The notes under the pieces: model-generated
What the model saw: the letters and a program-made list of their open reading frames with translations, nothing else
Told to the model about the DNA's origin: nothing
Database searches by the model: none
Assembly (NCBI GenBank): GCA_019925795.1
Contig: CM034314.1
Location: 38,557,774-38,621,773 of the forward strand
Reading direction: 5' to 3'
DNA length: 64,000 bases
Origin: Dendrobium chrysotoxum
Lineage: Eukaryota; Streptophyta; Magnoliopsida; Asparagales; Orchidaceae
Part shown: positions 32,525 to 44,907 of the stretch, piece after piece
Position numbering within the stretch: position 1 is the first letter of the stretch
How the letters are laid out: the number at the start of each line of letters is the position of its first letter
Made by a program: the position numbers and the translations under genes

Positions 32525-34156
32525 ATGTCTTCTGGAGGTGATGATCCCTATAGGTGGTCAATCACAAATATTTTTAGGCATGGAAAGAATATTAGTGGAA
32601 GATCCAATAGGGGTAGAGGTACTGAGGGGACCTCCTCTTCACAACTTGTCACTCATACCCAGCCTAGCTTTCCTTTACCTACACCTCATACAGGGAGTCC
32701 TCAATTTTACTCTATAAACCCCCGCTTTCTGCCACTTGACCCTACACAGATGTCTCCTTTTTACCCATACTACCCCCCACTATCTTCTCAGAGATCCCCT
32801 ATTACTTATGCCTATCCACCATATATTCCATCATTTTACTATCAACCACTCCCTTAGCCCTATGCAGCTAGACTTTCCATGCTGACTGCAGCTAGACGTT
32901 CCATGCAAGCTACCACAATACTGACTGCAGATGGGCGTATGCTAATTCAGCCTAAGGGTGACACATACATAAATATGCATGTTTTATATAACGCATATAT
33001 TTGAAAAATAATATTTTTCAACAAAAAAAAATGTGTAGGTTTTATCCATGAAAGTAGCCCACACACAAGATATGTGATATTATATGGAGTAAGTTTGATG
33101 CTCCATATGTCTTTTGGAAAAAAATCCCAAAATAATTTCATGACATATGGTTTAGGGAGTTTAAGGTTAGTAAATTTTAATATTATTAAAATCTATTAAT
33201 ATTTTATTATAATAATAAAGGATATTTTTTCTTATTTGTGGCATACAGTGAGATTTTTATTTGGTTGCTTAAGCATGGTACTCGAATTAGAATAAATTTT
33301 GAGAAATGTGGATCAACACATATGGTTCACTCACATTAGGAGGACAAGCGAGCGACATCTTTGGATTGGAGAAGATGTATGGCAAAGTTTAATAGTGCTT
33401 GGGGCAGCCCAAATTTTATAATGAGGAGGGAGCATAATAGATAGAATAGAGCTTCTAATATCAGGGGAATGGGTAGCTCCCTCCAAACTAGGTGGGCAAA
33501 ATTCCACACACTAAGCATAGATAACAATTGGAAAGAATTTTAAAAGATTTTAATAATTTCTTTATTTATGCATGTTAATCTAAGTATATTATAGAAGGAT
33601 ATGCTTGGTACAGAACCATTGTAGTTCTATTACACAGTCATACACATAAGCACTAGGAGGACCAGCAGTGGGTAAATGAGTGAGCTAGGAGGGCATATAT
33701 AAGTATATAAGAATATTATACTTATAAATATATATAAATGATGATTTTATAATGATTAATCTTATATTATATTTTATAGGATGAGTATACAAGGCTTCGA
33801 CAGAGCCACACTATAGTAGGTGGGCATTCCTCTAAGGGATCTATATATGTTTCTAACTATCGCCTTTGGTTATAAGAGGTAGGTGGAACATAAAAAGGAC
33901 AGGTTTATGGATTAAGCTCATAAGCCTACATATATGAGGGACAGTCCTCTGCTGCTACCAATTACTCTGTAAGAAGCCAAGAGAGTTTATATAGCCAACA
34001 AGTGGCCAACTTAACAACAGAGTTAGAAAATGTATGAAAAATATATGTTGACTTAAACATTCAGATACTATACGAGCTTTGAAGATTAAGAGAGCAGATT
34101 GGTGGAAATTAACCTGCACCTGCATCGACAGATCATGAGAGCGAGGACACATATTT
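32525..34156 (+). pseudogene. CACTA second gene, Transposase_24-like
   Basis: ATG at 32525 opens a 110-codon proline-rich N-terminal part (Gly/Ser/Arg start, then repeated Pro/Tyr). After stops come the conserved blocks FIMRREHN and ASNIRGMGSSLQT (about 33410-33490), typical of the plant Ptta/En/Spm (Transposase_24) family, then a 'DxQWVNExARRAY' block (about 33665). A weak coiled-coil end follows near 34000-34150. It lies about 0.2 kb downstream of the tnp2 gene, as in related elements. Its function is probably DNA binding at subterminal repeats (family inference). Confidence 0.75.
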
Positions 34157-35982
34157 TGTTGTGAATCTGGATTCAAGGATTATGATTCTGATGATAATAA
34201 ACTTTTTTGTTTCTGTTTGATTATCTAACCTTTCAGGTCCGCAAGATCAAGTGCAAATCAAGTTAGCTCAAGATCGGGTCTGTGTGTGTTCAAATGTAAT
34301 TTTTCCCTTTCTTGAGTCAAATGTAATATAAAGGATCCACCAGCTAAGTAACCTTGCACACACACACTTGGGGGGAGATTTTTTGTGAGTTAGAGCTTCT
34401 ATTCTAGTTTCATTCATATCATCCTAGACGATAGTAATATCATCCTAGATGACCCAGTGAAAATAGAAACTCTAATTAGGATGACCGTGTTAATTCGGTA
34501 TGATTAAGCAGATCGTCCTGGATGATATAGCCATCGTACAGGATGATATGCTCAAATCAGAAACTCTCAGCCACCAGACTAAGTTAGGTAAGTTTTTATT
34601 TTTAGCTTTTTGATCTAATCATCCTTGATGATCGTGTATCATCTTGGATGATTCATTACAATCATGCCTAAATTAGTCAGGTGATTAAGAAAAATAATTA
34701 TGGTTTGATTGATTCGATCATATCATCCGGGATGATCGCAAGATCATCCTAGATGATCAATTAGAAATCCTGACCATCCAGTGCTTATCACCTGGACAAC
34801 CTGAATAGTGTGCTGGACGATATTCCTATTTTTGAACTAATCGTACTAGACGATATCAATATCATCCTAGACGATCAAGTCATTTTGAGACCGTCCAGCA
34901 CAAGTTACCCTGGATGACCCGAATAGTGTGTAGGATGATATTGGCATTTTTGAACTAATCATACAGGATGATATAGATATCATCCTGGAAGATCAAGTCA
35001 TTTTGAGACCATCCAACATAAGTTGCCATAGACAACCCGAACAGTCCTCTGGATAATATTCCTGATTTACACTAATCATCCCGGACGATCGCTGAATCGA
35101 CCCAGACGATCTGAACAAATTTTGTCTTCTAATCGTCTAGAGGAACCAGATCGTCCAAACTGATATGTGTATTTTTGTACTGATCGTACATGATGATCTA
35201 CCGATCATCCTAGACGATCTTTGATGGCAAGTTAAAATTTAGGGCAATTTTTAAGCCTTTGTATTTAAGATCTCTTTTCTTCTATCCTTGAGATCTTTTG
35301 CCACTTTCCTTTCCTGAGAGACCCTTGAGAGAGAGAGGGAGAATTTGGGAGAGAGAGAGAGGATCTTGTGAGGGGGAGTTTGTGAGGTGTTCACAAATGT
35401 TGCTTCAAGCAAGGATCTAAGTCATCTTCTCCGGTCGTCATTCCTTATCCTTTTTGGTGTCTCTGTGAAAGGATCATTTGCAAGAAGATTAAGGTTCTCT
35501 GCCTACTTCAGGAGGAAGCGAAAGGATGTAAGGTTCTCTGCCTATTTCAGGAGGAAGCAAAAGGAGTCCGGGTTCTCTGCCTCACCGGGTTGGTGAATAG
35601 GAGTTTTGTAAAGGCTTCTCTGCCTTGCTGTGGGAGCAGAAGGAGTGTAACTTTGTTTTAGTGTAATACCTGGAGGGGAGGCTCCGGGGAGGGGACGTAG
35701 GTCAAGTTGATCGAACCACTATAAAATTTGGTGTGTTCTTTCTTATTATTTTTCACACTTTATTTTTCTGTTGATGATCATGTGATTATGGATATTGGTT
35801 TGTTTTGTTAAGCATCTACACATCATCACAAAACTAAAATCATTTTAAAACATTCAAAAAGATTTTAAAAATTGTTTTTGCTCGTGAATTTTTAAAATTA
35901 CCAATTCACCCCCCCCCCCCCCCCCAATCTTGGTTAGCCTCAGGCTAGTTCTTCAAGGTTTAACACCCCTCACGAACTTTCA
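34157..35982 (+). mobile_element. Solo LTR, Sirevirus family F
   Basis: Starts TGTTGTGAATC and ends TTTCA. The target duplication is TATTT (34152-34156) and GATTT (35983-35987), 4 of 5. Its U3 is rich in palindromes of the CGTCC/GGACG and mixed type. It has TATA-like GTATTTAAG (about 35257), two to three hairpin units (about 35490-35600), the conserved U5 block near 35690-35740 and a C17 tract. No internal sequence. Confidence 0.88.
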
Positions 35983-36568
35983 GATTTCTCCTAGTGTGTC
36001 TATAAAATATTTTGATGCATTTTATTTCTTTTCATGTACTATATGAACTATTGAAACTTTAATAATGTTATAACAAATATAATTTTTTTTGAAATGTGGT
36101 TGTTTATTTGAGCTATTGGAATGTTACTGTTTGGATATTATTACATTTAATTATTGCATTTAATTATTTCTTTTAAACTATTTGGATTCGTACTATGGGA
36201 AAGCTCAGTAATAGATAGCATGAGATATTTTTTTATTTCTTATTTAGGTTTTCGACTGAATTGCGATGCAATTTTTATCGCAAACCTTAATACGATGATT
36301 TAGTATCATTAATTGCGAAGGAAATATGTATCACAAATGGTGGTGGAGTTGCGATGGATTTTTTATCATAATGTACAATGGATATTACGCAACAAATTTG
36401 CTGCAAAACATTTGTGATGAATTTGGTCCTTCACAAATACTTTTGCCATGAAGGTTTTAACAGCGGATTCAATTACATCATAAATTTGCCGTAAACTATG
36501 ATTTGTGATGAACTTCTCTTATTTTGTGGTGGATTATTCCACTGCAAAAGGTTGAATTTCCTATAGTG
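35983..36568 (+). mobile_element. CACTA right end with subterminal repeats
   Basis: Short motifs around TTGCGATG or CGCAA recur in both directions between 36255 and 36550. The end is a TIR of the form AATTTCCTATAGTG. The next three bases, ATA, would be one side of the 3-bp target duplication. Confidence 0.8.
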
Positions 36569-37270
36569 ATACTCTTATTTTGGATTAGTGATGTAAAGTG
36601 TATGTTAAGTACTAATGAATAATCTCTTTTTATAAATATTAAATGTTGTCTTCAATATTATCCCATTTCACATAGTGATCGTATATGTAGCTTAAATATA
36701 GTGTTATATATAGCCTCGATGGTGGAATACAAGAAGAACCAAGAATAATGAGATAGGATGTTTACATGCCTAGATATAGGATGCAAAATATTCTAATTTC
36801 TTAAGGAAATACTATAACTGTAGGAGGTCCGTAGATATTCTTTTTACCCCTGCAAGCTTGATAGAGATATGGGAATACATATGCTATGAATCACAACTAT
36901 AATATGCTATGAATCATAACTTTAAATTAGGAATGACATAAAATTTATATTCATTAACCCAAAACACTTTTATTAAATATTATATCTAATATTTTTACTA
37001 TTTTATTAAGTGATAGAATATCCATAATTATCATATTTATTTCAGTAGAATAATTAGTGTAATCAGAGCAAATGGTAATAGTTCATTACAAGTAAGCATA
37101 CTTCGTTGTGGGTTCGACACTCTACTCTATCACTTTATTACTTAATTTGGCATGTATACTTGCAGACATTAAGTAGAATTTGTTATTTTTACATCAAAGA
37201 AAACCTAAGCTTTATTTAGGTGTGATAGAGCCGTAAATTATTATACAATTTAAAAAGTTTATCCCATAGC
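36569..37270. other. AT-rich stretch, no gene recognised
   Basis: No clear coding or repeat assignment. It may include decayed gypsy gag, since gypsy protease follows, but no zinc knuckle could be read. A GTGGGTTCGACACTCTAC block at about 37108-37125 resembles a conserved block seen in some plant LTRs. Confidence 0.4.
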
Positions 37271-37274
37271 CAGC

Positions 37275-38587
37275 ACATTATACAGCATGACGCTAAAGAT
37301 GCCCCATATATTATTTTAAGTATGACTTATATTTCTAATCAGCCTTGTCACATTTCTTTTTATTCTGGAACAAATCATTCATTTATTTCTGGAGACTACT
37401 TTTATTTACTACACTTCAATATTTTTGCCTTTACTCTATTTGTTGATTTATCAATCGGAGATGGTGGTAGCTAGTAGGGTTATGCTTTTATAACATATAG
37501 ATATATGATAGAAAGTGGATGTCCAGTCGGATTATGTTACCAATTTGTAAGTGTGATGTTATTTTGGATATGAACTAGTTTAATCGATACAAGGCTTGAA
37601 TTGATTATTTGATGAAGTGAGTCACCTTATCTCTAGGCAATGTGAGCTATCTTTTTTAAGGAGTTAGGGTGTTTTATCATGTCTAATCTCCACTTTGAAA
37701 GTTAATAAATTATGGAAGAAATAGTGTATTGTATTATTGGCATCAATTTTGGACAGCAGTATAGGTTCTAGATCTTTTCCTGATGTCACAATAGTGCGAT
37801 AGTTTCTAGATGTCTTTCTTGAGTAGTTAGTCAAATTGCCTCCAAATAGAGATATAGAGTTCTGTATTGATATATTTTTAGGTACAACTCTAAAATTTAA
37901 GGCTCCATATAGGATGGCACCTAAGGGGCTTTAGAAACTAAAGTAAAGGTTCAAGAGTTAGTTGACTGAGGATTTATTCATCCTAATATATATCTGTGGG
38001 GAGCACCTATTATATTTATAAACAAGAAGAATGGTATGATGCATATGTGCATTAATTATATATAACTAAACAAAGTCACTATTAAGAATAAGTATCCTCT
38101 ACTAAGGATTGATGATTTATTTGATCAGCTTTATTGATCCTCTATATTTTCTACGATTAACTGAGATCTGGATACTATCAGATAAAAGTGCAACAAGTAC
38201 ATATGATGAAGACTACCTTGAGCACTCGGTAGGAACACTATGAGTTATTAGTCATGCCTTTTGGGGTGACTAATGCAACATCAATGTTCATGGATATGAT
38301 GAATAGCATATTCTTAGAGTATCTAGAACAGCTTGTGATTATCTTTATAGATGATGTTTTAGTTTATTTTTCTTTTGAGGAGGATCATACTATACATCTA
38401 AGGATTATTCTGGAGACTCTAACGGAGCATTAGATATATATTAAATTTCTAACTATAAATTTTGGTTGAAGATTATTCTTTTTTTAATATAGTGAGTCAT
38501 GCAAGTATTTTTGTGGATCCCTAGAAGATTCATGATATTGATGGTTAGCTGATGCCAAAAAATATATCTTAGGTATTTAGTTTATGA
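37275..38587 (+). pseudogene. pol: Gypsy protease and reverse transcriptase
   Basis: The protease region reads like SGTNHSFIS (about 37361-37387), the aspartic-protease block of plant chromoviruses with the catalytic Asp lost. RT follows from about 37830: the RMAPKGL block (about 37910), WGAPIIFINKKNG (about 37999), the YQIKV-like block (about 38176) and FIDDVLVYF (about 38344), which is close to the family's FIDDILVY. Many stops are present. It is interrupted at 38588 by element E and continues at 59054. Chromovirus (Tekay-like) affinity is inferred from the motifs. Confidence 0.8.
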
Positions 38588-40426
38588 TGTTGCAAATCTA
38601 GGCCCAAGTATAGTGATTTTGATTATAATAGACATTATTGGTTCTTTTCTACTGTTATTCTTGCTTATCTATTTTATTTGCCCTGCTCACTAACCTTTCA
38701 GGACCACAAGTTCACTTGGAATGTCACAGCTTAAGATCAAGTAGACTAGGATTGTGTCAGTCTATAATTTCTATTATAATGCATCTTTTACCTTTTCTTA
38801 AGTCAAATATACTGTGATGGATCCTAAAGCTAAGTAACCTTACACAAACACACTCAGGGGGAGGAATTTGGTGAGTTTGAGAGTTTTTATTTTTTGATCA
38901 TATCATACAGGATAATTAAAAATCATACTAAATAATTATTTAAAAATAGAAACCCAAATTAGGGCAACCCTGATAATTAAGTTTGCTTAACTCATCATCC
39001 TGGATGTTTATATCATACAGGACAATCAGTACAGATTGAGAAAAATAGCCACCAATCACATTTTTGGCAATATTTTATTTTTCAAATTTTATTCTAATTA
39101 TACCAGATGATCCATATTATCCTAGATGATTCATGACAATCATGCCTAAAATAATCCCTTGATTAGGAGACTAATTATGGTTAGATTGATTAATTATATC
39201 ATACAGGATGATCTATTTGGATCATTTCGGATGATCCTTTTTATTTCGTTGGATGATCTCCTATTGTCCAAGATGAAAACCATAATTTTCTTCTAATCAT
39301 CCAAGGGATCGTCCTAGACATTCCGAGAGGTTTACGGGACAATTTGTCGATTTCCACCCTTCATGAACTAATCGTCCAGGATATCATCCTAGATGTCCTG
39401 AGATTGTTATTGGATGATATGTCGATTGCCACCCATAGTAAACTAATCATCCTGGATGATCGAATAATTGTATGGGATGATCTATGCAAAATACTTCTAC
39501 TGATCGTACAGAGAAAAGGTGATTGTCCTGGATGAAAGGGCTACTTTGTACTAATTGTACAGGACGATCATAGAACCGTCCTGGACGATCTTTGACACAA
39601 AATTAAAAATTAGGGTTTTTTCAAAGGTCTCCTATTAAAGTTTTATTCATTTCTTTTTAGCAAATCTTTTTCTATTGTTCTAACCTGAGAGAGCTTAGAG
39701 AAGGAGAAGGAGAGTTTGGGGATAGAGAGAATCTTGTGAGGAGATTCACAAAGGTTGCTCCAAGCAAGGATTTGATCATCTAATTCCTTCTTCATCCTTG
39801 GTTCCTTGGTGGCTCTGGGGAGATGATCATCAGTATCAGATACAGGTTCTCTGTCTACTCTAGGAGGGAGTAAAAGGATTGTCAGGTTCTCTGCCTACTC
39901 CAGGAGGGAGTAAAAGGATTCCAATAGTTCTCTTCTAACTCTAGGTGGGAGTGAAAGGATTCTGAGTTCTCTGCCTTCACTAGGAGGGTGAAAAGGGATT
40001 CAGGGTTCTCTGTCTCACTGGGTCGATGGAAAGATTTTGTAAGAGCTTCTCCTCCTTATTATGGGGGCAAAAGGAGAGACACTAATTGATTAGTGCAATA
40101 CTTGGAATGGGAGGTTCTGGGAGTGGACGAAGGTCAAATTTGACCAAACCACTATAAAATTCTATGTGCTCTTACTTATTATATTTTTTGCATTTTATTT
40201 CTGCACTTCTCTGTGATTTGTTCTATGGCTTAAATCTCTGATTTTGATATTTGCTTCTGCTTAAGTTGTTTAGTTTTAAAATATTTAAAAAGATAAAAAA
40301 TATTTTTCTTTTTGGTTAAGAATTTTAAAACACCAATTCCCTCCACCCCCCCCCCCCCCCCCCCCCCCCCCTCTTGGTTAGCCTTGGGCTAGTTCTATAG
40401 GGTTTCACAACCCTCACAAACTTTTA
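38588..40426 (+). mobile_element. Element E 5' LTR
   Basis: 1839 bp, starting TGTTGCAAATC. U3 carries degenerate palindromes. A TATA-like block lies near 39629-39640, and the leader has four to five hairpin units (about 39842-40010). The conserved U5 block is near 40123-40160 and a C26 tract is at 40346-40371. The last dinucleotide is TA instead of CA. Confidence 0.9.
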
Positions 40427-40428
40427 AG

Positions 40429-40440
40429 TGGTATCAGAGC
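40429..40440 (+). promoter_or_regulatory. Primer binding site, element E
   Basis: TGGTATCAGAGC, two bases after the 5' LTR. Confidence 0.95.
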
Positions 40441-40485
40441 TAGATTCATGAAATCAAGTTTTAGAAAACTTTTAAATTTCGATTA

Positions 40486-42272
40486 ATTGCTAACTTTGGT
40501 AATAACAACACCGTGGAAGGCTATTCAATTACTTGACTATCTTTATTTGATAATATTTCTTTTAATTTTTGAAAAAATTGCATGTTCACCTTTTTACAAT
40601 CAATTGATTATTGCATATAGATGATTATTAGGAAACGTTATTATGTACCTTATAGTCTTATAAATAGTGTTAAAACTGGAATTCTTTTTGTTGAATGGAC
40701 AACTGATGATAGAGATCTAGCACAACTGAATGCTAAGTATTTGAACTATTTTTTTTGTGCCTTAAAATATGAAGATTACATATGTGTCTCTACTTGTTCT
40801 ACTGGAAATAAAATTTGGGATAGATTATACGTAACTTATGAATGAATAACTAAAATTAAACAATTTAAGCTGAATATTTTGCTTCATAACTATGAACTCT
40901 TTCACATGAAACCTGGTGAATCAATTTCTAAGATGTACACTACGTTTACACAAATTATTACATCCCTACATGCCTTCGGAAGAGAACTCATAAACTATGA
41001 AAAAGTTAACAAGATTCTGAGATGTTTATCTTCTTCCTTTGATGCAAAAATTACTGTAATTACTGAATCTAAGGATTTAAATGTTTATTCAATAGATAAC
41101 TTAGTTTGATCACTAATTGCTTACGAGCAAGGAGTGAACCAAAGGCAACTTGATGCATGTGAGAAGAAAATGGAGAAAACTATAGCCTTAAAGGCTAATA
41201 ATTTTGACTCTGACTCCTCTAGTTCTGATGATGATGAACTTAATTTAATAACAAAATAATTTTAAAGCTTCTTAAGAAAAAAAAACAAAAGCATCATCAG
41301 AAGTGGAATAAAGGTAAGAATAATAAAAATTCTAAAGCTTCATCTGATGTTATTTATTTTGAATGCTGGAAGCCAGGGCATCTAAAGTCTGATTGCCCAA
41401 CTCTAAAAGTTCACCCAAGTAAGGAGAAGGGTGAGGAAAAACCAAAGTTTAAGAAGGATAAGAAAAGGATCCAAAAGGCTTTTTGGGCAGACCCAGCATC
41501 AGACTCCTCTAAAATTAAAGCAGAAGAGGAGGTAACATAGATATATTTAATGGATGGTGATCATCTTGATCACTCTGATCAAGAAGAGGTATATGAGCTT
41601 ATATATGACCAATTATTTAAAGTTTCTAAAAGAATTCATTCTTCATATAGGAAGCTAAAAATGTTGTATACAAGCCTTAAATCTAATTTCTTAATTCTAC
41701 ATAAAGAGCATGAATGCTTAAGGAAAGATCACTCCACTCTGGATAGCAATTACATAGATTTATTAAATGAATATGGTGAATTGAATAAAAAGTATACTGA
41801 TCTAACTACTGAGCATGATTCATTAAAAATATCGCATGTTGATTTAGAAAAAGCTTTCAAAGAATTAGAAACCATTGCATGCAATTTAAACAGTAGTGAG
41901 CATTCATTAAAACTGGAAGTGGCAAGCTATGAAAAGGCTAATGAGTTTTTAAGAGAAAAAATTATTGCATTAAAGTAGAATAAAACTCCACCTTTACTTG
42001 AAGAATTTCAAAAACAATCATCAAAGCATGCATTATTCAATCCTAAGAAGAGGCACCATCACCCACATAGATTAGTTAACCCTTTTCCTAGTGGTAGATA
42101 TTTTTCTTGTAGCATGCTAGGACATATCTCTCACACTTGCACCATTTACCATAGAACACATTTGGTGTGGAGACCAAAATTATAAAATTTATAGTATAGC
42201 ATGCATATATTTCATTCTTCTTTTCATAACATGGGACCCAAATCTGTTTGGGTTCCTAAATCTAACATCTGA
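40486..42272 (+). pseudogene. gag: Gag of element E
   Basis: The start codon is lost (ATTGCTAAC where relatives have ATGGCTAAC). The capsid-like part follows in pieces (40621-40845, 40879-41109). The first knuckle (about 41348-41400) has Tyr for its first Cys. A coiled coil of about 140 residues is open at 41550-41978, and a degraded second knuckle is near 42105-42145. It ends at TGA (42270-42272) right after VWVPKSNI, the same place as in A and B. Confidence 0.85.
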
Positions 42273-44907
42273 TAATTTTTGTACGTGTACTCTCATAAAT
42301 GGCCTCATGAGAGCATGTGGTACTTGTATAGTGTATGTTTAATGTATATGACTGGAGATGCAAATCAATTCATTTCGTTTGAGGCCAGGGTAGGAGACAA
42401 GATAACACTTGGAGATAACACTACCATGAGAGTGCTGGGCTAAGGTATAATTGCTAATTCAAATAATTTCATCATTAAAAATGTTTTGCTTATAGATGGA
42501 CTAAAACATAATCTATTCAGCATCAGCCAGCTCTGTGATAAAGGCTTCAACATAAATTTATGCTAACTAGCTATATTATAAGCTTAAATGATAAAATTGT
42601 TTTGTAGGAAAAAAAGGATCAACAATGTATACATGCTGGATCTAAATTGCCATAAAGATGATACTACTCTTTGCTTAAAAATAATTCCTAATGAATCATG
42701 ATTATGACATAAAAGATTGTATCATGCAAGGATGAAAAGCCTTAGGAAGATCATCCAAAAAGACTTAGTGAGAGGAATACCCAAACTAGAGTTCACTAAG
42801 GATCACCTGTGTGATGCCTATTAGTTAGGAAAGCAAGTTAAATCCTCCTTCCACTCAATCAAAGACATTAACACTAGCAAGCCCTTAGAAGTCCTTCATA
42901 TGGATCTCTTTGGACCTGTTAGCACTTCAAGCCTAGAAGGGAAAGTCTTTGGGTATGTGATAGTTGATGATTATTCAAGGTTTACTTGGGTTAGATTTCT
43001 ATCTCATAAAAGTGAATCATTCGAGGAGTATAGATCTTTTTCCACTTAGATTCAGAGAAAACTAGGTTGTGAAATCTTAACCATTCATAGTGACTATGGT
43101 GGAGAATTTGATAATGAAAAATTTAACTTTTTCTGTAAGGAGTGAGGGATAGATCACAACTTCTCAGCTCCTAGGACCCCTTAGTAGAACGGGGTAGCTG
43201 AAAGAAAGAACAAAACCTTGATTGAAGCCATTAGAACCATGTTAGCTAAATACTCACTTCCAAAATACTTCTGGACAAAAGCAGTGAATACACCTGTTAT
43301 ATTCTGAATAGGGTAAATCTTAGATCTAAGCTGAATAAGATACCTTATAAAATTCTTAAGGGTAGGACACCCAAGCTCTCTCACCTTCATGTCTTTGGAT
43401 GTAAAGTGTTTATTCTAAATAATGAGAAGTCTTAACTAGGAATGTTTGATCCAAAATCTGATGACAGAGTGTTCCTATGTTATTCAAGTGTTAAGAAATC
43501 CTATAGAGTCTTCAATAATAGAATATTGATAGTTGAGGAGACCACCCATGTTGTATTTGATGAATCTGATAATTCTGGAGGGTCGAGGAAGAAGAAGAAG
43601 AGGTTATAGAAGCCACCCAAGGAGTAGAATCTACAAATCTGGAGAAAGGGTAGAACCTAAAATTTCACTGCCTAGAGAATAGAGATATTCTTCAAGTCAT
43701 CCTAAACAACTGATCTTAGGAGACCCATCTGAAGGTGTTAGAACTAGATATTGACTTAGAAAAGAAGTAAATCACTCTGTCTTTATTTCAATGACTGAAC
43801 CCACCAACCTAAATTAAGCCTTATATGATGAATTCTAGATCCTAGCTATACAAGAAGAGTATAATCAATTTATAAAGAATGATATTTGGGAGCTAGTTGG
43901 ATGACCTAAGGATCAGAGTATTATTGGAACTAAATGGGTTTTAAAAAATAAAATGAATGATTCTTGTGTAGTGGTGAGAAATAAAGCAAGATTAGTGGCT
44001 AAGGGGTATAATCAGATAGAAGGGATTGACTTTAAAGAGACCTTTGCCCCTTTAACTAGATTAGAAGCCATTAGGGTGCTACTAGCCTTTGCCTATTTTA
44101 AGGGATTCAAACTGTTTCAAATGGATGGTAAGAGTTCCTTTCTAATGGGGTGATAAAAGAAGATTTGTATGTTGAACAACCCCCAGGCTTTGTAAATTCA
44201 CAATTTCCTAATCTTATGTTCAAATTAAAAAAGGCTTTATATGGAATAAACTAAGCACCCAGGGTATGGTATAAACTTAACACATTCCTACTAGAAAGAA
44301 CCTTTGTTAAGGGGAGCGTAGACAACACCCTATTTCTGAAAAAGGTACGAGATGTATTACTGATTGACAGAATCTATATTGATGATATTCTGTTTGGATC
44401 TTTTGATAAAAAAACAATGTGATGAATTTTTAAAATAATAAGTAAGGAGTTTGAAATGAGTATGATGGGAGAACTGACTTACTTTCTTGGATTTAGTATT
44501 AGGTAGACGGATGATGGAACTTTTCTTAGTCAGTCAAAATGTATTAAGGACATCCTTAAGAAATATGAGATGGATAAAGCCAAGCCAATCAACACTCCCT
44601 TGAGTTCCAGTGTTTAGTTAGATAAGGATTCAAATAAAAAATTTGTTGATCAAAAGAAATACAAAGGAATAATTGGATCACTTGTTTACTTGATTTCTAG
44701 CTGACCTAATATTATATTTAGTGTTTGTCTCTATACTAGATTTTAGGCTGATCCAAAGGAGACCCACCTGATTGCTATTAAGAGAATCCTTAGATATCTC
44801 TTAGGGACCCAAGACTTAGGAATTTTGTATCCTAGGAATAACACCTCTTTTGAAATTATAGGATATTCTGATTTAGATTTTGTAGGATGCCGAGTTGATA
44901 GAAAAAG
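42273..44907 (+). pseudogene. pol: Pol of element E, 5' part
   Basis: The protease active site is lost (WYLYSVCLMYMTGD against WYLDSGCS-HMTGD). The integrase zinc finger and D,D,E core span about 42715-43250, with several stops. The RT begins near 43900 with the open stretch 43953-44153, and its active site is YIDD (about 44369-44380). The start of RNase H reaches DRKS at 44907, where element B is inserted; the remainder is at 56320-56712. Confidence 0.87.

Larger units (their letters stand above)
30200..36568 (+). mobile_element. CACTA (En/Spm) DNA transposon, left end missing
   Basis: Two transposase-type genes in the usual order, then a subterminal repeat region and a right terminus ending ATTTCCTATAGTG at 36568, the CACTA signature in reverse. 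A matching CACTATAGG left end was not found. A solo LTR (34157-35982) interrupts the 3' part. Confidence 0.85.

Noticed and set aside
32947..34176. Minus-strand frames of 63-73 codons
   Set aside because: They are shadows of the plus-strand Transposase_24-like pseudogene.
37108..37125. GGTTCGA block resembling a tRNA T-arm or SINE B box
   Set aside because: No matching A box at the right distance and no cloverleaf; it fits better a conserved block of some plant LTRs, but that could not be confirmed.
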